Positions 15,381-19,348 of a DNA stretch of 19,348 nucleotides are shown one piece after another. The stretch's first letter is position 1. Each line of letters starts with the position of its first letter. Both the position numbers and the translations under genes were made by a program. The notes under the pieces are model-generated. The model had not been told where the DNA came from, did no database searches, and was given only the letters and a program-made list of their open reading frames with translations. Source of the stretch: Cyclobacteriaceae bacterium (GTDB taxonomy: Bacteria > Bacteroidota > Bacteroidia > Cytophagales > Cyclobacteriaceae); the NCBI GenBank assembly GCA_025358195.1, contig JANYKP010000575.1, positions 1-19,348 on the forward strand, read 5' to 3'.

Positions 15381-15388
15381 TCATCTTG
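15381..15388 (+). promoter_or_regulatory. Weak candidate -7 element of the lipoprotein gene
   Basis: TCATCTTG differs from TAnnTTTG at two positions and is followed by CCCT and the ATG at 15393. It is listed because the box-to-start distance equals that of the two other candidates at 11188 and 15147. Alone it would not be convincing. Confidence 0.2.
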
Positions 15389-15392
15389 CCCT

Positions 15393-16262
15393 ATGACTTT
15401 TAAATATTTATCGCATTTCCTTTTTCTCATTGTGCTGGCGGGCTGCAACTCTTCTTTGAAGAATGAAAAACCGTTCGAGAAAGGCAAGGCGGTGGGCACA
15501 AACAAAAATCCGAAATTGGAAGAAGCTTCAGGACTGGTGGGCAGTGCCCGCAATCCGGGATATTTCTGGACCCATAATGACAGTGGTAATCCGGCCGAAC
15601 TTTTTCTACTGGACTCAACTGCTGTAACCAGACAAGTTTTCACCTTCTCCGGTATCACGAATCGTGACTGGGAAGATATCACACTGGGCCCCGGATCAGA
15701 AGAAAATGTAAATTACCTCTACATCGGCGACATTGGTGATAATTTATCACGCTATCCACTTAAATACATTTATCGCACAAAAGAACCCTCCATTGATCAG
15801 ACCGAAGTGATACGTGATTTTGATACACTGATCGTAAAACTTTCCGACGGGGTTCGCGACTCCGAAGCGCTGTTGAGTGATCCGGTAAGTAAAAACCTGT
15901 ACCTGATTTCGAAACGGGAAAAAAATGTAAGCATTTATGAAATTCTGCATCCATTCACTGCCGACACGCTTATCGCAAATAAGGTAAGTGAACTTCCCCT
16001 CACAAATATTAATGGCGGTGACATATCGATCGACGGCAAAGAAGTGTTACTGAAAGACTATGAACACATTTACTATTGGAAGAAGACCGGAGATGAATCC
16101 ATTATAGACCTTTTGAAAAAACCGGCCATCGAACTTCCCTATGACCCCGAACCACAAGGCGAAGCGATCGCCTGGGCACGCGATGGCTCCGGCTTTTATA
16201 CACTGGGAGAAAACGCGAAAGGAGAGCGGGCAAAATTGTTTTTCTACAAGAGAAAGCAATGA
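15393..16262 (+). CDS. Lipoprotein of unknown function, likely beta-propeller
   Basis: This 289-residue protein begins with a lipoprotein signal: hydrophobic FLFLIVLAGC with a perfect LAGC lipobox and Cys18, so it is probably anchored in the envelope. The ATG at 15393 is chosen because it places the signal at the N-terminus; an open extension back to 15315 would bury it and overlap a repeat. Regularly spaced motifs suggest propeller blades: EASGLVGS with FWTHNDSGN (59-66), DWEDI (92-96), YIGDIGDN (110-117), DSEALLSDP (156-164), NGGDISIDG (207-215) and PQGEAIAW (254-261). The acidic Asp/Glu clusters could bind metal. I recall similar proteins annotated only as hypothetical and cannot assign a reaction. 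A loose resemblance to esterase/phytase-like propellers is the best guess. It is divergent from the pseudouridine synthase and convergent with the polyprenyl synthase. Confidence 0.85.
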   Translation: MTFKYLSHFLFLIVLAGCNSSLKNEKPFEKGKAVGTNKNPKLEEASGLVGSARNPGYFWTHNDSGNPAELFLLDSTAVTRQVFTFSGITNRDWEDITLGPGSEENVNYLYIGDIGDNLSRYPLKYIYRTKEPSIDQTEVIRDFDTLIVKLSDGVRDSEALLSDPVSKNLYLISKREKNVSIYEILHPFTADTLIANKVSELPLTNINGGDISIDGKEVLLKDYEHIYYWKKTGDESIIDLLKKPAIELPYDPEPQGEAIAWARDGSGFYTLGENAKGERAKLFFYKRKQ

Positions 16263-16276
16263 AAAAATTGATCCTC

Positions 16277-16298
16277 GCTGCTAGATATTGACAGCAGC
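16277..16298. repeat. GCTGCT/AGCAGC hairpin after the lipoprotein gene
   Basis: GCTGCT (16277-16282) and AGCAGC (16293-16298) can form a 6-bp stem with a 10-base loop, 15 bases after the lipoprotein stop and directly before the ATCCAGN array. No T-run follows, so termination is uncertain. Confidence 0.3.
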
Positions 16299-16347
16299 AT
16301 CCATTATCCAGTTCCCAACAACCAGTACCCAGAAACCAGAATCCAGC
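16299..16347. repeat. ATCCAGN heptamer array, seven units
   Basis: Exactly 49 bases can be divided without gaps into seven heptamers, all variants of ATCCAGN: ATCCATT, ATCCAGT and TCCCAAC begin the array, and AACCAGA and ATCCAGC end it. CC at the third and fourth positions is present in every unit. The array ends one base before the polyprenyl synthase stop codon and so fills most of the convergent gap to the lipoprotein gene. It resembles the heptanucleotide STRR arrays described in filamentous cyanobacteria; that link is inference. Confidence 0.7.
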
Positions 16348-16348
16348 C

Positions 16349-17311
16349 CTACCGCTGTCGCTCCGCCAATTCCTTTGCAAACTGCAGCAGGGGTTGTACT
16401 CTTTCTTTCATCGTCAGCTGACGGAGTCCGGCGAATCCTTTCTCAAAATATTCCTGAACTTTTTTCTCCGTTAGCAATTGAATTCCAAGTCTGTCATACA
16501 ATGCCGATACGGCTGCCACCTTCTTTCGCTTATCAAATTTCCGGGCGGTGAGCCAACGCTGAAGTTCCTTTTTATCGGCACCCTTCGCTTTCTCAAGTGC
16601 CTTTATCACTAAAAAAGTTTTTTTATTTGCGATGATATCGCCTCCAACCTGTTTGCCAAATTTCTTTCTATCAGCATATACATCCAGCAAATCATCCTTC
16701 AATTGAAATCCAATACCAAGATTGACACCCGCTTCGCGCAACAGTTTCCGGTCCAGTTCGGGAGCGTCTGCGAGCACAGCTCCCAGTTCAAGACTGAATC
16801 CCAACAATACGGCCGTTTTAAGACGAATCATTTCAATGTACTGAGCTTCCGTGACCCTTCTTTTCGATTCGAATTCCATGTCCCATTGTTGTCCTTCGCA
16901 TACGCCGGCGGCACATTCATTGAACAGGGTCAGAACCTCTTTTAGTTTGTCTTGCTCCAGACCCAGAAACAAATCATACACTTTCACCAGCATGACATCT
17001 CCCGCAAGGATGGCTGTATTGATGTTCCATTTTTCGTGGACCGTAGCCTTCCCTCTCCGCAGCGGCGCCTTGTCCATGATGTCATCGTGCATCAATGTAA
17101 AGTTGTGAAAGGCCTCGACGGCAGCAGCATAGCGCACGCATGGTTCAACCTTCTCTTTGTAGATGGCGTACGACAACAATGTCAACAAGGGTCGCAGTCG
17201 CTTCCCACCCAGGGCCATGATGTATCGGATGGGTTCGTAGAGTGACCCGGGTTGTGTGCCGAATTGCTGCTTTCGGATTTCAGATTCGAGCAATGAAAGG
17301 TATTTTTCCAT
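16349..17311 (-). CDS. trans-polyprenyl diphosphate synthase (FPP/GGPP synthase-like)
   Basis: This 320-residue enzyme condenses isopentenyl diphosphate with allylic diphosphates for quinone, carotenoid or lipid-carrier synthesis. Visible motifs are GGKRLRP (35-41), the first Asp-rich motif in MHDDIMD (Asp76, 77 and 80), RRGKATVH (85-92), Lys165 in RLKTAVL, and the second Asp-rich motif DDLLD (206-210). The first motif is DDxxD with no two-residue insertion and has Phe71 five residues before it. Under the known chain-length rules this resembles archaeal-type GGPP synthases (C20) more than bacterial FPP synthases, though longer products cannot be excluded. The ATG at 17311 starts seven bases after the RNase R stop; the frame is open further upstream only because it overlaps that gene. 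The two genes therefore look co-transcribed, with AAGG about ten bases before the ATG. Confidence 0.93.
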   Translation of the reverse strand: MEKYLSLLESEIRKQQFGTQPGSLYEPIRYIMALGGKRLRPLLTLLSYAIYKEKVEPCVRYAAAVEAFHNFTLMHDDIMDKAPLRRGKATVHEKWNINTAILAGDVMLVKVYDLFLGLEQDKLKEVLTLFNECAAGVCEGQQWDMEFESKRRVTEAQYIEMIRLKTAVLLGFSLELGAVLADAPELDRKLLREAGVNLGIGFQLKDDLLDVYADRKKFGKQVGGDIIANKKTFLVIKALEKAKGADKKELQRWLTARKFDKRKKVAAVSALYDRLGIQLLTEKKVQEYFEKGFAGLRQLTMKERVQPLLQFAKELAERQR

Positions 17312-17318
17312 CAATACG

Positions 17319-19348
17319 TCACCTTCGCTTGCGATTCGAATTACGATCCGGACGGGCTCGCTCCTCTTTTGGACGGGGACGAACCTCCTCCATAAATTCA
17401 CCCGATGTGTTTTCAAAAGCCAAATCCATCGTCCTCCGATCAATGTCTGTCTTTTTTACCCGAACTTCTACCTCATCGCCGAGGCGATAGATTTTCTTTC
17501 TTCTCCGGCCAATCACACGATAATTCTTTTCATCAAATTCATAAAAATCATCTTTCATGTCCGCCAACCGGACCATTCCTTCACACTTGGTTTCAATAAT
17601 CTCCACGAAAATTCCAAAATCGGTGACGCCCGTAATAATACCCGCATACAGTTTGTCTGCAGCCAGGCTCATGAATTCTACTTGCTTGTATTTAATAGAG
17701 GCACGTTCGGCATCTGCGGCGCGCTTTTCGCGTTCGGAGCTGTGTATACACTTTGCTTCAAATTCATTCTTACTCACCGGTTTCCTATTGTCCAAATAAT
17801 GTTGCAACAAGCGATGTACCATCATGTCGGGATATCGCCGTATGGGAGATGTGAAGTGTGTGTAATGGTCAAACGCCAAGCCAAAATGTCCTTTTGGTTC
17901 GGTCGTGTATTTTGCTTTTGCCATGGCGCGCACGGCCAATGACTGTAATACATTTTGTTCCGGTTTACCTTCTATTTCGTCCATCAGCTTGTTGAGCGAC
18001 CGCGAGACAACATTTTCCTCTATCTGCAGTGTATGCCCAAACTGTTTGGCAAATTGTGCGAAGTCGCTGACTTTTTCGGGATTCGGAAAATCATGGGTAC
18101 GGTAGACGAATGTATTCTTGTCTCCACCTTTTCTGAGCTTATAAATAAAAGTTGCAACCGCTTTATTGGCCAGTAACATAAACTCTTCAATAAGCTTGTG
18201 CGCGTCTTTGCGGATTTTGGGAACAACGGCCAGCGGTTTCCCTTTTTCATCCAATTTGAACTTCACTTCGGTCGTTTCAAAGTTGACAGCCCCCCGCACA
18301 AACCGCTCCTTCCTCAGCTTGATGGCCAAATCGTTTAACAGCTTAATCTCATCGGCAAAATTTCCCTTACCACTTTCAATTACCTCCTGTGCTCCTTCGT
18401 ATGAAAAGCGGTGATCAGAATGTATCACAGTTCGGCCAAACCATTCTTTATGCACTTTCCCTTTATTGTCCATTTCAAAAACGGCCGCAAAGGTGAGTTT
18501 CGTTTCATTGGGACGCAGAGAGCACAATCCGTTTGATAATCTTTCCGGAAGCATAGGAACCGTACGGTCTACGAGATATACAGAGGTTGCGCGATCGAAT
18601 GCGTCTTCATCCAGCGGTGTGCCCGGAATCACATAATGCGTAACATCAGCAATGTGTACGCCGATTTCAAACAAACCGTTTTCAATCTTTCGGAAAGAAA
18701 TAGCATCGTCAAAGTCTTTGGCGTCTTCAGGATCGATGGTAAATGTGAGGACGTCCCGAAAATCCCATCGCTTCTTTATTTCTTCTTTTGAAATATTTTC
18801 GTCAATCTTTTCAGATGCTTGCAATATATTTTCAGGGAAACGGAACGGCAGGTCAAACTCTGCCATGATGGAGTGAATCTCCGCTTCATTTTCACCGGTC
18901 TTGCCCAGTACTTCAATTACTTTCGCTTCCGGACTCTTATCCCCATCACCCCAACGGGTGACCTCAAATAAAACTTTGTCATTGTTCTTTGCTTCCCCAA
19001 CATTCTCCTGATAGATGAAAAAATCCTGATAAATCTTCTTAAAGTCGGGCACAACAAAAGCAAAGCGATTCGGGGACATCTCAAGTCGGCCCACAAAGCG
19101 CGTGCGGTTTCGCTTGACAATTTCCTCCACTTTTCCTTCAGGCTTTTCCCCTGGGCGGTGGCTGATCACTGAAACTTTCACCGTGTCACCATGAAGGGCT
19201 GTACCCAGATCCCGCTCACGGACATAAATGTCAGTTTCATCCCCTGTATTGATATAGGCAAAGCGAGGATTGACGTGATCTACAACACCCTCCGTTGTTT
19301 TCGTTTTCTTGGTGGAAGCATAACTTCCATCGGCTAACTGGATAAGTT
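17319..19348 (-). CDS. rnr: Ribonuclease R (N-terminus beyond the window)
   Basis: This is a 3'-5' exoribonuclease of the RNB family that degrades structured RNA. About 675 residues are visible, and the frame stays open to the window edge. The cut N-terminal part reads as a cold-shock domain (GVVDHVNPRFAYINTGDETD, then LHGDTVKVSV). A GTG at 19181 is internal and not a start. A second cold-shock domain follows (RTRFVGRLEMSPNRFAFVVP). The RNB catalytic core has the metal-binding signature TIDPEDAKDFDDAISF at about 18694-18741, with four aspartates, and later the RYPDMMVHRLLQHYL region. The S1 domain near the end contains AGIITGVTDFGIFVEI. The protein ends with a Lys/Arg-rich tail (ERARPDRNSNRKRR), as in many RNase R proteins. 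The order of domains and basic tail favour RNase R over RNase II. It is followed at once by the polyprenyl synthase. Confidence 0.95.
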   Translation of the reverse strand, partial: LIQLADGSYASTKKTKTTEGVVDHVNPRFAYINTGDETDIYVRERDLGTALHGDTVKVSVISHRPGEKPEGKVEEIVKRNRTRFVGRLEMSPNRFAFVVPDFKKIYQDFFIYQENVGEAKNNDKVLFEVTRWGDGDKSPEAKVIEVLGKTGENEAEIHSIMAEFDLPFRFPENILQASEKIDENISKEEIKKRWDFRDVLTFTIDPEDAKDFDDAISFRKIENGLFEIGVHIADVTHYVIPGTPLDEDAFDRATSVYLVDRTVPMLPERLSNGLCSLRPNETKLTFAAVFEMDNKGKVHKEWFGRTVIHSDHRFSYEGAQEVIESGKGNFADEIKLLNDLAIKLRKERFVRGAVNFETTEVKFKLDEKGKPLAVVPKIRKDAHKLIEEFMLLANKAVATFIYKLRKGGDKNTFVYRTHDFPNPEKVSDFAQFAKQFGHTLQIEENVVSRSLNKLMDEIEGKPEQNVLQSLAVRAMAKAKYTTEPKGHFGLAFDHYTHFTSPIRRYPDMMVHRLLQHYLDNRKPVSKNEFEAKCIHSSEREKRAADAERASIKYKQVEFMSLAADKLYAGIITGVTDFGIFVEIIETKCEGMVRLADMKDDFYEFDEKNYRVIGRRRKKIYRLGDEVEVRVKKTDIDRRTMDLAFENTSGEFMEEVRPRPKEERARPDRNSNRKRR

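Noticed and set aside
15203..15682. 159-codon open frame on the - strand across the lipoprotein start
   Set aside because: It is antisense to the lipoprotein signal and crosses the CTTTGCG array; composition is not protein-like.
17256..17942. 228-codon open frame on the + strand
   Set aside because: It is antisense to the well-supported RNase R and polyprenyl synthase genes, and its translation shows no domain, only low-order Phe/His/Ser-rich sequence.
19179..19181. GTG as the start of RNase R
   Set aside because: The same frame remains open to the window edge and encodes a good cold-shock-domain sequence, so the gene simply extends beyond the window.
1..19348. CRISPR array, tRNA, transposon, prophage or toxin-antitoxin locus
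   Set aside because: No evenly spaced identical repeats with unique spacers, no cloverleaf, no transposase or phage-like reading frame, and no small paired genes of that type were seen. The short repeats have units of 7-8 bases and no spacers of CRISPR length.

Overview
The window reads as an ordinary chromosomal stretch of a Bacteroidota bacterium, most likely Cytophagales or a close relative. The evidence is a protease with a type IX secretion (T9SS) C-terminal sorting domain, a MurF-alanine racemase fusion, short-leader promoters resembling the Bacteroidota TAnnTTTG -7 element, and an almost complete lack of Shine-Dalgarno sequences. I see no tRNA, rRNA, CRISPR array, prophage, transposase or defence locus.

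Layout. At 1-48 there is a possible C-terminal tail of a + strand gene. A large secreted subtilisin-like protease lies on the - strand (113-3718). Across a 367-base divergent spacer follows a complete tripartite RND efflux operon: lipoprotein adaptor (4086-5147), inner-membrane pump (5155-8274) and TolC-like outer-membrane factor (8264-9577). Next is a YdhF-like aldo/keto reductase that has no ATG start (9671-10540). A small secreted protein of unknown function (10789-11133, -) is divergent from a CsaA-like chaperone (11193-11525, +). Then come the cell-wall fusion MurF-Alr (11615-14044, +), an RluD-type pseudouridine synthase (14108-15142, -), a lipoprotein with propeller-like features (15393-16262, +), and on the - strand RNase R (17319 to beyond 19348) with a trans-polyprenyl diphosphate synthase immediately downstream (16349-17311).

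The genes do not form one pathway. The efflux trio is a machine spanning the envelope. MurF-Alr makes D-alanine and uses the D-Ala-D-Ala dipeptide to finish the peptidoglycan precursor. The polyprenyl synthase supplies isoprenoid chains. RNase R, RluD and CsaA serve RNA turnover, rRNA modification and protein export or folding.

The most notable non-gene signal is in the spacers. All four convergent gene junctions and two other spacers carry short low-complexity repeats, each in its own vocabulary: GTAATCG heptamers (twice), ATCCAGN heptamers, CTCTGTG/CTCCGTG words folded into a 44-nt inverted repeat, CTTTGCG/CCTTAGCG words, and a CCCCTCTCC...GGGGTGAGG element. The CTCTGTG and CTTTGCG arrays use different words but almost the same spacing plan, which I consider the observation most worth following. 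A second pattern is that three start codons sit exactly four bases after a TTTG-like -7 box, suggesting leaderless or near-leaderless transcripts.
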